64,000 nt of DNA from Fibrella forsythiae (GTDB taxonomy: Bacteria > Bacteroidota > Bacteroidia > Cytophagales > Spirosomataceae), in the NCBI RefSeq assembly GCF_017353175.1, contig NZ_JAFMYW010000006.1, positions 434,001 to 498,000 of the forward strand. Direction: 5' to 3'. Positions within the stretch are counted from its first letter, which is position 1; every line of letters starts with the position of its first letter. Both the position numbers and the translations under genes were made by a program. Under the pieces are notes generated by a model that was given only the letters and a program-made list of their open reading frames with translations, ran no database searches and had not been told where the DNA came from. Positions 44,607 through 53,829 of the stretch are shown in pieces.

Positions 44607-45851
44607 CTAGCCTGTCGGATACAATCGTCTGATTAGCCGTTCCATGGTAAGCCCCTGTACAATGACTGAAAACAGCACAACGGCATACGTAATGGTAACC
44701 AGCAGGTCTTTATGGGGCAGGGCGTTTGGAATAGACAGCGCCATGGCAATTGACAGCCCGCCCCGCAAACCGCCCCAGGTAAGCATAACCGGCGCTTTGT
44801 CGTCGAGGTCTAGCCAGCGACGGGCGGCCCGGAATGGTAGCCAGATAGAGATGAACCGCGCCAGTAGCACCAGCCCGATCACAACGAGGCAGATCAGGAG
44901 ATAACTGCGCTGGATATCGATAATCAGTAATTCCAGGCCAATCAGCACGAAGAGCACGGCGTTCAGAATGCTGTCGATGAGTTCCCAGAACTTGTCTACG
45001 TATTCTTCTGTCTGGTGGCTCATCGCGCCAGAACGGGCATGCCCCCCAACAAACAAACCGGCAACAACCATGGCTAAGGGCCCCGATACATGCAGCCTCT
45101 GCGCCAGCAGATAGCCCCCCATCACACCTGCCACCGTTATAATCACCTCTGTCTGATAATGATCGATGGAGCGCAACAGCCGAAACAGCAGGTAACCCAA
45201 GGCCAGCCCGAACAGAACGCCGCCACCTGCTTCTTCCAGAAACAGCAGACCAATGGGCCCCGCACTGACCTCCGCACCGTCGTTGACAACGATCCGAAAG
45301 ATCGATGCGAACACCACAACTCCTACCCCATCATTGAAAAGCGACTCGCCCACAATGTTAAGCTTCACGCTCTCGGGCAATTTGAACTTTGCCAGAATAC
45401 CCAGCACGGCAATAGGGTCTGTGGGTGAGATGAGAGCCCCGAACAACAGGCAAAGTGGATAGGACAGACTAAACTCAAGCCAGCCCGCCAGATAATACAG
45501 GCCGGTGCCCACCAGAAACGTGCTCAACAATACACCCACGAATGCAAACAGCATAACCGATCGGCGCTCCAGCCGCAGCTGATCAGCGTCTGTATGAAAT
45601 GCTCCGGCGAACAATAGAAAGCTGAGCATTATGTCGAACAGGACCCGTCCGAAGTCGATCTGCGCCATCGTCTGACGAACGGTTGACAGCCAGGTAGGTT
45701 GCACTGCATTGAGCCCGATCAGCACCACCGAAAACAAGAGCGACAGCACCATCACGCCAATAGCGTCGGGCAACTTTAGCCACCTGGTATTGATGTAAGC
45801 GAACAGAGCCGATATAGCAATGAGCAGGGTTATGAGCGTAAACAGATCCAT
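44607..45851 (-). CDS. CPA1-family Na+/H+ antiporter (NhaP-type)
   Basis: 414 aa from MDLFTLITLLIAISAL; an upstream TTG is in frame, but less likely. About 12 membrane segments are visible. Family motifs include LRLERRSVMLFAFVGVLLST, LFGALISPTDPIAVLGILAK with the ion-binding region, GESLFNDGVGVVVFASIFRI with the key Asp, and VMLTWGGLRGGLSIAMALSI near the end. It exchanges cytosolic Na+ or K+ for protons. There is no soluble C-terminal regulatory domain. The divergent region on its right contains the repeat promoter of the 46054 gene and an iterated 10-mer (45889-45898). Confidence 0.92.
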   Translation of the reverse strand: MDLFTLITLLIAISALFAYINTRWLKLPDAIGVMVLSLLFSVVLIGLNAVQPTWLSTVRQTMAQIDFGRVLFDIMLSFLLFAGAFHTDADQLRLERRSVMLFAFVGVLLSTFLVGTGLYYLAGWLEFSLSYPLCLLFGALISPTDPIAVLGILAKFKLPESVKLNIVGESLFNDGVGVVVFASIFRIVVNDGAEVSAGPIGLLFLEEAGGGVLFGLALGYLLFRLLRSIDHYQTEVIITVAGVMGGYLLAQRLHVSGPLAMVVAGLFVGGHARSGAMSHQTEEYVDKFWELIDSILNAVLFVLIGLELLIIDIQRSYLLICLVVIGLVLLARFISIWLPFRAARRWLDLDDKAPVMLTWGGLRGGLSIAMALSIPNALPHKDLLVTITYAVVLFSVIVQGLTMERLIRRLYPTG

Positions 45852-45920
45852 CGATATATAGTCTCGTAATACAGGTATGTTGATAAGCAACGTACCTGCG
45901 GATGAACGTAGAAAGACCCG

Positions 45921-45979
45921 TTTCTAAGTAAATTCTAAGTTGCCTCTAAGCCGCCTCTTAAAAGCCACTGATAGCTTTC
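45921..45979 (+). promoter_or_regulatory. Four 11-bp repeats and -7 box of the 65-aa protein gene
   Basis: TTTCTAAG (45921-45928), ATTCTAAG (45932-45939), CCTCTAAG (45943-45950) and the weaker CCTCTTAA (45954-45961) start exactly every 11 bp. After a 10-bp gap follows TAGCTTTC (45972-45979), 7 of 8 matches to TAnnTTTG. The same layout is found upstream of otsAB and of the TreZ-like gene. Confidence 0.75.
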
Positions 45980-46053
45980 GGGCCTGCCAGATTGGCCAGA
46001 TACCCAGGCGGGTATGCTAGCCAATCTGATACTGGTCACGAAACTGCTTCGTT

Positions 46054-46251
46054 ATGGCAATCAGCATCTTACTCGTACTCCTTGTTTTGGCTGGCGTCTC
46101 AGCCTACTATGCCAGTGCCCGATTTGGGTGCCAGTCGTCTGGCCTGACGCCGCTTCCGCCGCATTATACACACCTGACCGAGCCGGAAAATAAGGCAACC
46201 GAGCCTGTTAGACAATTGGAAACACCAGCGGGGCAGCCAGTAGATCAGTAG
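46054..46251 (+). CDS. 65-aa membrane-anchored small protein
   Basis: One N-terminal membrane helix, AISILLVLLVLAGVSAYYAS, then ARFGCQSSGLTPLPPHYTHL and a Pro/Glu-rich tail (EPVRQLETPAGQPVDQ). No family recognised. The gene is supported by an ATG start, its position 75 bp after a -7 box, and the four-repeat promoter shared with the trehalose genes. Its stop is 4 bp from the end of the convergent otsAB. It is probably a stress-induced envelope peptide; this is inferred from promoter sharing only. Confidence 0.6.
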   Translation: MAISILLVLLVLAGVSAYYASARFGCQSSGLTPLPPHYTHLTEPENKATEPVRQLETPAGQPVDQ

Positions 46252-46255
46252 CCTG

Positions 46256-48472
46256 CTACATGTTGGTCAGCACCTCGCTCATCTGTTGCAGTAGGGTGTC
46301 AACATCGCGCTGCCGGGCTAGCCGATATCGGGCAAAAGACGTACCTGGCCCAACTTTCAGGGTGTAGGCCCAGTTGGGCAACTGGCTGAACATGTCTTCG
46401 TCGGTGGCATCGTCGCCGATACTAACGATGAAATCGTAGGCGTTTTGCTCAACAATGGAAAGCGCTACCGTGCCCTTGCTATGCTGTGCTGGCTTTACTT
46501 CCACTACTTTATTGCCCTGAATCACCGTCAATGGCACAGCCGACGTGATGCCCCGCAAGATATTGGCCAGTTCAACGGCCTGAGATTCTACGTCGTCGGC
46601 ATGGGCCATTCGGTAATGCCAGGCAATGGCTGTCTCTTTTTCTTCAGCAAACGAGCCGGAAAAACGTGTAACGAACGGATCGATAACCGACCGCACCGGT
46701 GCCAGCCAATTATCCGCCGACAGATCGAGCCGCTCCCAGGGCTGATCCGGTTTTTTCAGGAAAGCACCATGTTCAGCAACCAGACAGACGGGAATACCAG
46801 CCATCGCCTGCTCCAAAAATGTTCGGTTTCGGCCGCTGATAATGACCAGATCGGCACGTTCGGCCAAACTCGCCAGGGCCTGTCTGAGGTCGTCAGTTGG
46901 TCGTGCATCGGCCGGGTTATCAACCAGAGGGGCCAGCGTTCCGTCGAAATCGACCAGGAGCAATCGCTGCCGGGCCTCGGCAAAGGCGGTCATGAACGAG
47001 CCAACCGGCAGGTTGGTTTCCAGATCAGGCTCGGCACCAGGTACGTTGTCGAACGCATTCAAAAAGTCATGGCTCCACCGGAAAACGTTATGATTCTGGA
47101 TATGACACCGCATCTGTTCCATCCGGGCCGATTGCTCCTGTTTCGGCATGATCAACGCCTGTTCGATGGCGTCGGCAACTTCCTGCGTATCGGTCGGGTT
47201 AATGATCAGCGCCTCCTGCAACTCCTGAGCAGCACCGGCCAGTTCGCTCAGAATGAGTACCCCCGCCTGATCGCTCCGACTGGCAACGAACTCCTTGGCT
47301 ACCAGATTCATACCATCGCGTATGGGGGTGATCAGGGCCACATCGCAGGCGGTGTACAGGGCCATTAATTCGGTGAAGGTCAACGAGGCGTAGGAATAAA
47401 CGATTGGCCGCCACCCAATTGACCCAAACAGACCGTTGATTCGCCCAACCGTTTCTTCGATCTCCCGTTTCAATTCCTGATACTGGCCGATTTTATCTCG
47501 CGACGGCACCACGGTCATCACCAGGGCCACCCGCCCGTGCCAGTCGGGCTGTTGCAGCAGGAAACGTTCGTAGCCCTGTAGCCGGTAGCGTATACCCTTG
47601 GTATAATCGAGCCGGTCGACCGAGAAAATGAGTTTGTTATGGCGCAGCAGCCGTTGGTACCGCAGGCGAGTACTGACAACATCAGTCTCCTGCCCGCTGA
47701 CGTTGAACTTTGTAAAATCGACGCTGATCGGAAAATGCCGGACGCTGACGGATCGATCGGCCAGTACAATCCGGTGGCCAATGATGGGCAACGCCAGCAC
47801 CTCCGATACGCTGTGCATAAAATGCTGAACGTAATCAGCCGTATGAAAACCGATCACATCGGCGCCCAGCACGCCCTCGATCAATACCTGCCGCCAGGTA
47901 CGTGGCAACAGCTTGATGATTTCGTAGGTTGGAAACGGAATATGGAAAAAATAGCCAATAGTTGCGCTCGGAATGGCTTTTCTAACCATATCCGGCAGCA
48001 GCATCAGCTGGAAATCATGGATCCAGACCAGATCTCCCGGTTCAATAAGGGCATTCAATTCTTCCAGAAAGCGCGTGTTGGCCTGCTGATAATGGCTGAA
48101 ATCACGTTCGTTGAATGAAGCATACGAGGTGAAATAATGAAACAACGGCCAGAGCAGATCATTGCTGAACCCTTCGTAGAATCCTTTGTGAACTGCCTCT
48201 TCCATGAATACCGGATGTGCCACAAAGCTTTCGTTTTCCAGCAATGCCGGTTCAACTGCCCGAAGGCTGGCATCGGCGTGCCCTACCCAATGAATTTTGG
48301 TAGAAGTGTTTCCGGGTTGCTGCCCCATTCGCTCGGCCATAGATAGTACGGCCGATACCAGACCGCCTGAATTCTGCCTCAGCGCTGGTCCGTCGTCTGT
48401 TGGCTGAATGCTAAAAGGCAATCGGTAGGAAACAATCAGTAGTCGGGTATACGTGTTTTTCGATTTGCTCAT
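46256..48472 (-). CDS. Bifunctional trehalose-6-phosphate synthase/phosphatase (OtsA-OtsB fusion)
   Basis: 738 aa. Residues about 10-465 form a GT20 OtsA domain: [80 protein letters not shown] and [20 protein letters not shown]. From about 490 follows an OtsB HAD phosphatase: [53 protein letters not shown] and [12 protein letters not shown]. The enzyme makes trehalose from UDP-glucose and glucose-6-phosphate in two steps, giving protection against osmotic and desiccation stress. The promoter has four 11-bp repeats (48530-48570). Confidence 0.96.
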   Translation of the reverse strand: MSKSKNTYTRLLIVSYRLPFSIQPTDDGPALRQNSGGLVSAVLSMAERMGQQPGNTSTKIHWVGHADASLRAVEPALLENESFVAHPVFMEEAVHKGFYEGFSNDLLWPLFHYFTSYASFNERDFSHYQQANTRFLEELNALIEPGDLVWIHDFQLMLLPDMVRKAIPSATIGYFFHIPFPTYEIIKLLPRTWRQVLIEGVLGADVIGFHTADYVQHFMHSVSEVLALPIIGHRIVLADRSVSVRHFPISVDFTKFNVSGQETDVVSTRLRYQRLLRHNKLIFSVDRLDYTKGIRYRLQGYERFLLQQPDWHGRVALVMTVVPSRDKIGQYQELKREIEETVGRINGLFGSIGWRPIVYSYASLTFTELMALYTACDVALITPIRDGMNLVAKEFVASRSDQAGVLILSELAGAAQELQEALIINPTDTQEVADAIEQALIMPKQEQSARMEQMRCHIQNHNVFRWSHDFLNAFDNVPGAEPDLETNLPVGSFMTAFAEARQRLLLVDFDGTLAPLVDNPADARPTDDLRQALASLAERADLVIISGRNRTFLEQAMAGIPVCLVAEHGAFLKKPDQPWERLDLSADNWLAPVRSVIDPFVTRFSGSFAEEKETAIAWHYRMAHADDVESQAVELANILRGITSAVPLTVIQGNKVVEVKPAQHSKGTVALSIVEQNAYDFIVSIGDDATDEDMFSQLPNWAYTLKVGPGTSFARYRLARQRDVDTLLQQMSEVLTNM

Positions 48473-48512
48473 TCATGAAACGCGTAACAACTGAACGCGC
48501 AGTGTGAATGGG

Positions 48513-48570
48513 CAAAGTACAGTCACCGACTTAGAGCGGACTTAAACAAATCTTAGAAACTGCTTAGAAG
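48513..48570 (-). promoter_or_regulatory. Four 11-bp repeats and -7 box of otsAB
   Basis: On the minus strand CTTCTAAG, TTTCTAAG, TGTTTAAG and GCTCTAAG (complements of 48563-48570, 48552-48559, 48541-48548, 48530-48537) are spaced exactly 11 bp. Ten bases later TACTTTG (complement of 48513-48519) resembles the -7 box, 41 bp before the ATG. Confidence 0.78.
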
Positions 48571-48573
48571 GCC

Positions 48574-48619
48574 GCTGGCAGGTGGTGTTGAGCAGACTTC
48601 ATCAACACCACCTGCCAGC
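48574..48619 (-). terminator. 18-bp perfect hairpin after the TreZ-like gene
   Basis: GCTGGCAGGTGGTGTTGA (48574-48591) pairs perfectly with TCAACACCACCTGCCAGC (48602-48619) around a 10-base loop. It lies 31 bp after the stop of the TreZ-like gene and ends 3 bp before the first repeat of the otsAB promoter. There is no T run, so it insulates the two units by structure rather than as a textbook terminator. Confidence 0.65.
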
Positions 48620-48649
48620 GCAGTCGGCGAAAACGTACACCGAACGCAC

Positions 48650-49759
48650 TTAGGCCCGACGGCCAAAAAGGGTTCGCAAAACACCGGCAAAGCGCCGCTC
48701 ATAGAGGAAATCAAGCCGGTATCGTCTGGCTTTGGCGGGCGTTGGCTTATCATCGTTCTCAGCCATAATCAGTTGCTCCTCCCGACAGGGAAATTGTTGG
48801 TACGATTGCCCGGCAATACCCTTCCTGGTCTGATCGCAGTCGATCAGCAAATAGTACTGATGCCCTGTCTGGGCTGTTAGTTCATTGGCCGCCTGACGAA
48901 TCTGGGTAAGCAACACATCGGCGTCGGGTAGTGACTGAATGCCATTTAACCGGAGCGCATCGATATGAAAATCACGAAACCACATCAATGCGTTATCGAC
49001 GCAGTAGCGGAGGCTTGCCTGAGAACGGGCATCGTCGGCGTGCTGATTTCGTTTGGTCAATGCAGTTCTTACCTGGCGGATAAAGTAGGTATCAACTGGC
49101 TCACGGCCTGGCTCTTGCGGGTGTAACAGGCCATAATCGAGATCTACACAGACAGCAATACCCTCGTAATGGCAGGTATTAATAAAATGCTGAAGCTGCG
49201 TTGGTGTACCATACGTTGCCTGTATGGTATATAACGAAGCCGCCGTAAATCCCGCCGCATTGGGGGTAGGCAGTGGCCTTGTGGGCTGAATGACTACGGC
49301 GTTGACTCCTTCTTTTTTCAGCTCGCCTACCTTCCGCTCGGCCGCGCAGAACGTACCTGCGGGGGTAAAGGTAGCAACAGCCAGTTCAGCTATCCGGTAC
49401 TCGTCAAACGGAGCGTTTACCCAGCAGCCATCATCCCAGTAATAGTTGGTAATATCAACGGCCTGCGACGGACCATAGATTCCCTGCGGCTGAACGATCG
49501 ATGCCGAATCTGGATACACACGCTCGTTGTCGACCAGCACCGAATACAAATCGCCGGGCTTGATCTCCGTCGTTTCTATCGACCAGTATCCGTCGCTCTC
49601 TTTGTTTAAATCAATTGGTTCTGGGCGTCCTTCAACAAGAATGGCCACGTTTCTGGCGCGAAGGTGCCACAGCCTGATAGCCGCTGTTTCCCCGTCAATG
49701 AAGGTCACACCAAAGGCTCTTCTGCTCATTAAACGCTGGTTAAGCATATCGTACGTCAT
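48650..49759 (-). CDS. TreZ-like (malto-oligosyltrehalose trehalohydrolase-like) probable pseudoenzyme
   Basis: 369 aa from MTYDMLNQRLMSRRAF, against about 600 for true TreZ. An isoamylase-N-like domain (AFGVTFIDGETAAIRLWHLR, RVYPDSASIVQPQGIYGPSQ) leads into a GH13 barrel (YRIAELAVATFTPAGTFCAA, ATYGTPTQLQHFINTCHYEG). In FRDFHIDALRLNGIQSLPDA the catalytic nucleophile Asp of the DGLRLDAVH motif is Asn, and the acid/base Glu segment (AESD) reads IDCD. The C-terminal half of the barrel and the following domain are absent. The frame is intact without stops, and the gene has the same four-repeat promoter as otsAB, so it is likely expressed, as a binding or regulatory protein rather than a hydrolase. 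Confidence 0.8.
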   Translation of the reverse strand: MTYDMLNQRLMSRRAFGVTFIDGETAAIRLWHLRARNVAILVEGRPEPIDLNKESDGYWSIETTEIKPGDLYSVLVDNERVYPDSASIVQPQGIYGPSQAVDITNYYWDDGCWVNAPFDEYRIAELAVATFTPAGTFCAAERKVGELKKEGVNAVVIQPTRPLPTPNAAGFTAASLYTIQATYGTPTQLQHFINTCHYEGIAVCVDLDYGLLHPQEPGREPVDTYFIRQVRTALTKRNQHADDARSQASLRYCVDNALMWFRDFHIDALRLNGIQSLPDADVLLTQIRQAANELTAQTGHQYYLLIDCDQTRKGIAGQSYQQFPCREEQLIMAENDDKPTPAKARRYRLDFLYERRFAGVLRTLFGRRA

Positions 49760-49795
49760 AACGCCAGGGCTTTCTGGATACTCTATTTGTTGCCG

Positions 49796-49854
49796 CAAAC
49801 AACGCACCGCACCCTTAGAATAGACTTAATCAGACCTTAGAAACTCCTTAGAAG
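49796..49854 (-). promoter_or_regulatory. Four 11-bp repeats upstream of the TreZ-like gene
   Basis: On the minus strand CTTCTAAG, TTTCTAAG, TGATTAAG and ATTCTAAG (complements of 49847-49854, 49836-49843, 49825-49832, 49814-49821) are spaced exactly 11 bp. The position corresponding to the -7 box (49796-49803) reads GTTGTTTG, matching the TTTG half only. The third repeat is the most divergent here and at otsAB (TGnTTAAG in both). Confidence 0.75.
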
Positions 49855-50032
49855 GGCCGAAAATGTTTACTTAGTACCTAGCCTCAACACCTGAATTCGT
49901 AGAGGTGATTTATTAACCAGCATTTCGTCGGGTCGTATTTTTAAGCCTTGCTTAGGCCCAGTTGTGGACAAACATGTGTTTGTTCATCTATACAGGAAGC
50001 ACCTGTTAATCAACGCATAACGTCTACCAATT

Positions 50033-50479
50033 ATAAAAACCCTGTTTGTTAGCTTACTCCTAGCCGCGAGCACAATGACTGGTTCGTTCGGCCAAACTAA
50101 AGACCACCCTATGGCACGCGAATTTTTTGAGGCCATCGCCAAGCAGATCAGGTATCCGGCGGCTTCGAGCAAAGCAAACAAGGTGGCCAAGGCGTATGTC
50201 TTTTTCAGCGTTGATGACCTGGGTAAGATTGCCAATGTCTCGGTTCTGAACGCCGCCAACGTCGACGCACTTTTTACAGAAGAAATTAACCGTGTACTAA
50301 CAGCCTTGCCGCCTCTGTCGCAGTCCTATGCGGGCAATTATGTACTTCCGGTACAGTTTCAGCTAGAGGGCGAGCACAAGCTGATTGCTCCGCTAGAAGA
50401 AAACAGTGCGTTTGTCAAATTTGTGAAAGACAAATCACTATTAGGTGAAGTGGTCGTTGTTGGCTTCACAAAATCATGA
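50033..50479 (+). CDS. TonB C-terminal-like secreted protein with apparent ATA start
   Basis: The frame from ATA at 50033 encodes KTLFVSLLLAASTMTGSFGQ, a complete signal peptide, followed by TKDHPMAREFFEAIAKQIRY and PAASSKANKVAKAYVFFSVD, DLGKIANVSVLNAANVDALF. The order of an amphipathic helix, a Tyr-Pro turn and VxFxVDxxGxI is that of TonB C-terminal domains. The first ATG (50075) lies inside the signal peptide and would leave a useless MTGSFGQ. Upstream codons in frame are CGT CTA CCA ATT after a stop at 50018-50020. A mutated ATG (now ATA), or ATT/ATA initiation, explains this best. Function otherwise unknown. Confidence 0.65.
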   Translation: MKTLFVSLLLAASTMTGSFGQTKDHPMAREFFEAIAKQIRYPAASSKANKVAKAYVFFSVDDLGKIANVSVLNAANVDALFTEEINRVLTALPPLSQSYAGNYVLPVQFQLEGEHKLIAPLEENSAFVKFVKDKSLLGEVVVVGFTKS

Positions 50480-50497
50480 CCAAACGTACCCACCCGG

Positions 50498-50552
50498 TCA
50501 GAAACAGCAACGCCCGACCATTTTGTACATGGTCGGGCGTTGCTGTTTCTGA
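50498..50552. terminator. Bidirectional terminator, 23-bp perfect stem
   Basis: TCAGAAACAGCAACGCCCGA plus CCA (50498-50520) pairs perfectly with its complement at 50530-50552 around TTTTGTACA. It lies between the convergent TonB-like and RND pump genes and serves both. Confidence 0.88.
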
Positions 50553-50558
50553 TTCACT

Positions 50559-53500
50559 TCAGGCCTGCGCTACTTGTGGGTCTTCGCCCGGTTTTTCGTC
50601 AGGATTTGAACTCTCTTTTTTCTTCTTCAGCTCATCAAGGCCTTTTTTGCCGTAAGCCAGTTTAGTGATGCCCACATACAGCACCGGCACTACGAAAATG
50701 GCCAGCGACGTAGCGGCCAGCATCCCACCCAACACCGTACGGCCAATGGTAGCACGAGCCACACCGCCCGCACCCGACGCCAGCGCCAGCGGGAATACAC
50801 CCAGGATGAATGCCAGCGACGTCATCAGGATGGGCCGTAGCCGCAGCCGCACGGCCTCAATAGTCGATTCAAGCAAATCTTCGCCTTTGTCTACGCGCTC
50901 TTTGGCAAATTCTACGATCAGGATGGCGTTTTTGGCGGCCAAACCAATCAGCGTAATCAACCCGATCTGCGCATACACGTTATTGGTCAGATACGGGAAC
51001 AACGTGAGGGCAAGAATAGCACCGAGGGCACCAATTGGCACCGATAAGAGTACGGAGAAGGGCACCGACCAGCTTTCGTACAGAGCCGCCAGGAACAGGA
51101 ATACGAATCCAACCGACAACATGAAGATGTAGATCGAGCTACTACCGGCGTTAATCTCTTCACGGCTCAGACCCGAGAAATCATACGAATAGCCCGTTGG
51201 CAGCACCTTATCGGCCACTTCGCGCAGGGCATCGTTGGCCTGACTACTACTGAAACCGGGTTTAGCTGCGCCGTTGAGTTCAACTGTTCGGAAGAGGTTG
51301 AAGTGAGAGATCAGCGGCGCATTTTCGATGACACTGGTTTTGATCACGGCACTCAACGGCACCAGTTGTCCGCTCTGATTACGTACATAATACTGCCCCA
51401 GATTTTTTATATCGGTGCGGTACATCGTATCTGCCTGTGCCACCACCCGGAACTTCCGCCCGTAGATAATAAAATCGTTTACGTACTGGCTACCCAGAAA
51501 CGTTTGCATGGTGGTATAGACCGCGCTCACCGAAATGCCCAGCTTTTTACACTTATCCCGATCGACATCAACCCGGTACGCAGGCGATTTAGCGGTAAAG
51601 TAGGTAAAAGCCCGGCCGATTTCGGGGCGTTTATTAGCCTCGGCCAGAAAGTTCTGTACCACGCCATCGAAGGCTCGTACATCGTCGTTGGTTTCGCGTT
51701 GCTGAATCTCAAACGTAAAGCCGGACGACTGCCCCAAACCCGGAATGGCGGGCGGTTGCAACACCTGCGGTCGGGCATCGGTCAGAACCGCTAATTCCTG
51801 TTGCAGCTTCACCACCAGTGAATCGGCCTGCATGTTTCGTTCCTTTCGTTCTTCCCATGGTTTCAGCTGCATAAACACCGTACCACTGTTCGATTTGGAA
51901 GCGAACGTAACCGCGTTCAGCCCGCCCAGCGCCGCAAAGTGGTTGACGTAGGGCTGCTTTTTCAGAATGTCCATGATCTTATTGAGCACTTCCAGACTTC
52001 GGGTTGTCGAGGCCGCTTCCGGGATTTCGTACGTAACAATCAATCGCCCTTCATCTTCCGTTGGAATAAAGCCGGTTGGCTTGGCTCTGAATAGCAGGCC
52101 TGTTCCGATATAGAGGACAACCAGCCCCACGATCACCAGTGGTGTGGCTTTGATCAGTCGGTTTACGCTGTTGGAATACGCGTTCGTCACCTTCTCGAAC
52201 CACTGATTGAACTTGTAGAAGAACTTGTTCAGGCCGGTTGCTTTCTCGTCAATGTGCATCGGTCTCAGCATCAGCGTACACAACGCGGGTGTCAGCGATA
52301 AGGCCACAAACGCCGAAATCAGCACCGACACGGCAATGGTAATGGCAAACTGCTGATACAGGCGCCCGACAATGCCGGGAATAAACCCTACCGGCACGAA
52401 CACCGCCGCCAGAATCAAGGCAATGGCGATTACCGGCGCCGAAATCTCGCGCATGGCCTCCATGGTAGCCTCTTTCGGCGACATTCCCTTATCGATGTTC
52501 ACCTGAACGGCTTCGACCACCACAATCGCATCATCGACCACAATACCAATGGCGAGTACGAAGGCGAAGAGTGTCAACGTATTGATGGTAAACCCGAGCG
52601 GAACAAACAGAGCGAACGTACCTACGATTGACACCGGAATGGCCAGCAGCGTAATAAGCGTGGCGCGCCAGCTTTGCAGGAACAGGAATACCACCAGAAT
52701 CACCAGTACCAAGGCTTCGAGCAGCGTTTCAACCACTTCGGAAATCGACACCTGAATAACCGATACTGACTCGAACGGCACTACATATTCAATGTCTTTC
52801 GGGAAGGTTTTTTTCAGGTTATCCATTGCTGCATACACGCCTTTGGCCGTGGCCAGCGCGTTACTGCCCGGCAGTTGATACACAAGCAGATACGACGCCC
52901 GCTTGCCATCAACGAACGAGTTGCTGGCATAGGAGAATTTGCCCAATTGTATCCGCGCAACGTCTTCTAAACGAACCAGCGACCCCGTGGCCGGATCGCT
53001 GCGTACAATGATTTTCCGAAATTCCTCTTCCTTGCTCAGTCGGCTGTTTGTGAAGACAGAGTACTCAAAAGCCTGCGAATTAGGTTGCGGCGGCGCGCCC
53101 ACCGACCCACCGGCTACCTGAAGGTTTTGTTCCTGCAAAGCCGCCACCACCTGATCGGGTGTCATACCCAGTTGCGCCAGCCGGTCAGGCTTGAGCCAGA
53201 TCCGCATCGAAAAATCATCGGCCCGACTGAAGATATCACCAACCCCCGGTACCCGCAGCAGCGCATCCCGGATGTAGATGTTGGTATAGTTGTCCAGAAA
53301 CGACACGTTATGCGTGCCTTTGGGCGAATAAATGGCCACCAGCATGAACAGCGACGGATTCCGTTTCCGCACCACCACCCCGAGCCGGGTTACTTCCTGC
53401 GGTAATTGCGGCTGGGCAATACCAACCCGGTTCTGAACGTCGAGCGCGGCAATGTTCACGTCGGTGCCCACTTTGAAGGTCACGTTCATGCTCATGCGCC

Positions 53501-53759
53501 CGTCGTTGGTAGCGTTGGTCTGCACGTAGTCCATGCCGGGCGTTCCGTTCACCTGGGTTTCAATGGGCGTGGCCACGGTTTGCTCAACCGTTTGCGCGTC
53601 GGCCCCGGTATACGTACCTGTAACCTGCACAACCGGGGGCGTAATGTCGGGGTATTGGCTGACCGGCAAACTCAGCAGGGCCAGCACACCCAACGCTACA
53701 ATAACGATGGATGCCACAATGGCCGTAACGGGCCGATTTATAAATATTTCTGCGAACAT
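50559..53759 (-). CDS. RND multidrug efflux pump, HAE1 family (AcrB-like)
   Basis: 1066 aa, full length, with 12 membrane segments and two large periplasmic loops. It begins MFAEIFINRPVTAIVASIVI, then SQYPDITPPVVQVTGTYTGA and ETQVNGTPGMDYVQTNATND. The proton-relay Asp pair is in FAFVLAIGIVVDDAIVVVEA, and the second half has IGLAAKNAILIVEFAKERVD and LALASGAGGVARATIGRTVL. It exports drugs or detergents from the periplasm through the adaptor and TolC proteins encoded upstream. Third gene of the leftward operon; no regulator is adjacent. Confidence 0.96.
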   Translation of the reverse strand: MFAEIFINRPVTAIVASIVIVALGVLALLSLPVSQYPDITPPVVQVTGTYTGADAQTVEQTVATPIETQVNGTPGMDYVQTNATNDGRMSMNVTFKVGTDVNIAALDVQNRVGIAQPQLPQEVTRLGVVVRKRNPSLFMLVAIYSPKGTHNVSFLDNYTNIYIRDALLRVPGVGDIFSRADDFSMRIWLKPDRLAQLGMTPDQVVAALQEQNLQVAGGSVGAPPQPNSQAFEYSVFTNSRLSKEEEFRKIIVRSDPATGSLVRLEDVARIQLGKFSYASNSFVDGKRASYLLVYQLPGSNALATAKGVYAAMDNLKKTFPKDIEYVVPFESVSVIQVSISEVVETLLEALVLVILVVFLFLQSWRATLITLLAIPVSIVGTFALFVPLGFTINTLTLFAFVLAIGIVVDDAIVVVEAVQVNIDKGMSPKEATMEAMREISAPVIAIALILAAVFVPVGFIPGIVGRLYQQFAITIAVSVLISAFVALSLTPALCTLMLRPMHIDEKATGLNKFFYKFNQWFEKVTNAYSNSVNRLIKATPLVIVGLVVLYIGTGLLFRAKPTGFIPTEDEGRLIVTYEIPEAASTTRSLEVLNKIMDILKKQPYVNHFAALGGLNAVTFASKSNSGTVFMQLKPWEERKERNMQADSLVVKLQQELAVLTDARPQVLQPPAIPGLGQSSGFTFEIQQRETNDDVRAFDGVVQNFLAEANKRPEIGRAFTYFTAKSPAYRVDVDRDKCKKLGISVSAVYTTMQTFLGSQYVNDFIIYGRKFRVVAQADTMYRTDIKNLGQYYVRNQSGQLVPLSAVIKTSVIENAPLISHFNLFRTVELNGAAKPGFSSSQANDALREVADKVLPTGYSYDFSGLSREEINAGSSSIYIFMLSVGFVFLFLAALYESWSVPFSVLLSVPIGALGAILALTLFPYLTNNVYAQIGLITLIGLAAKNAILIVEFAKERVDKGEDLLESTIEAVRLRLRPILMTSLAFILGVFPLALASGAGGVARATIGRTVLGGMLAATSLAIFVVPVLYVGITKLAYGKKGLDELKKKKESSNPDEKPGEDPQVAQA

Positions 53760-53829
53760 GAATTCAACGGGTAAACGAGTGACGGTCCAACAGATTGGAC
53801 AGGTAAAGAATGAATGATCAGACAGTCGA

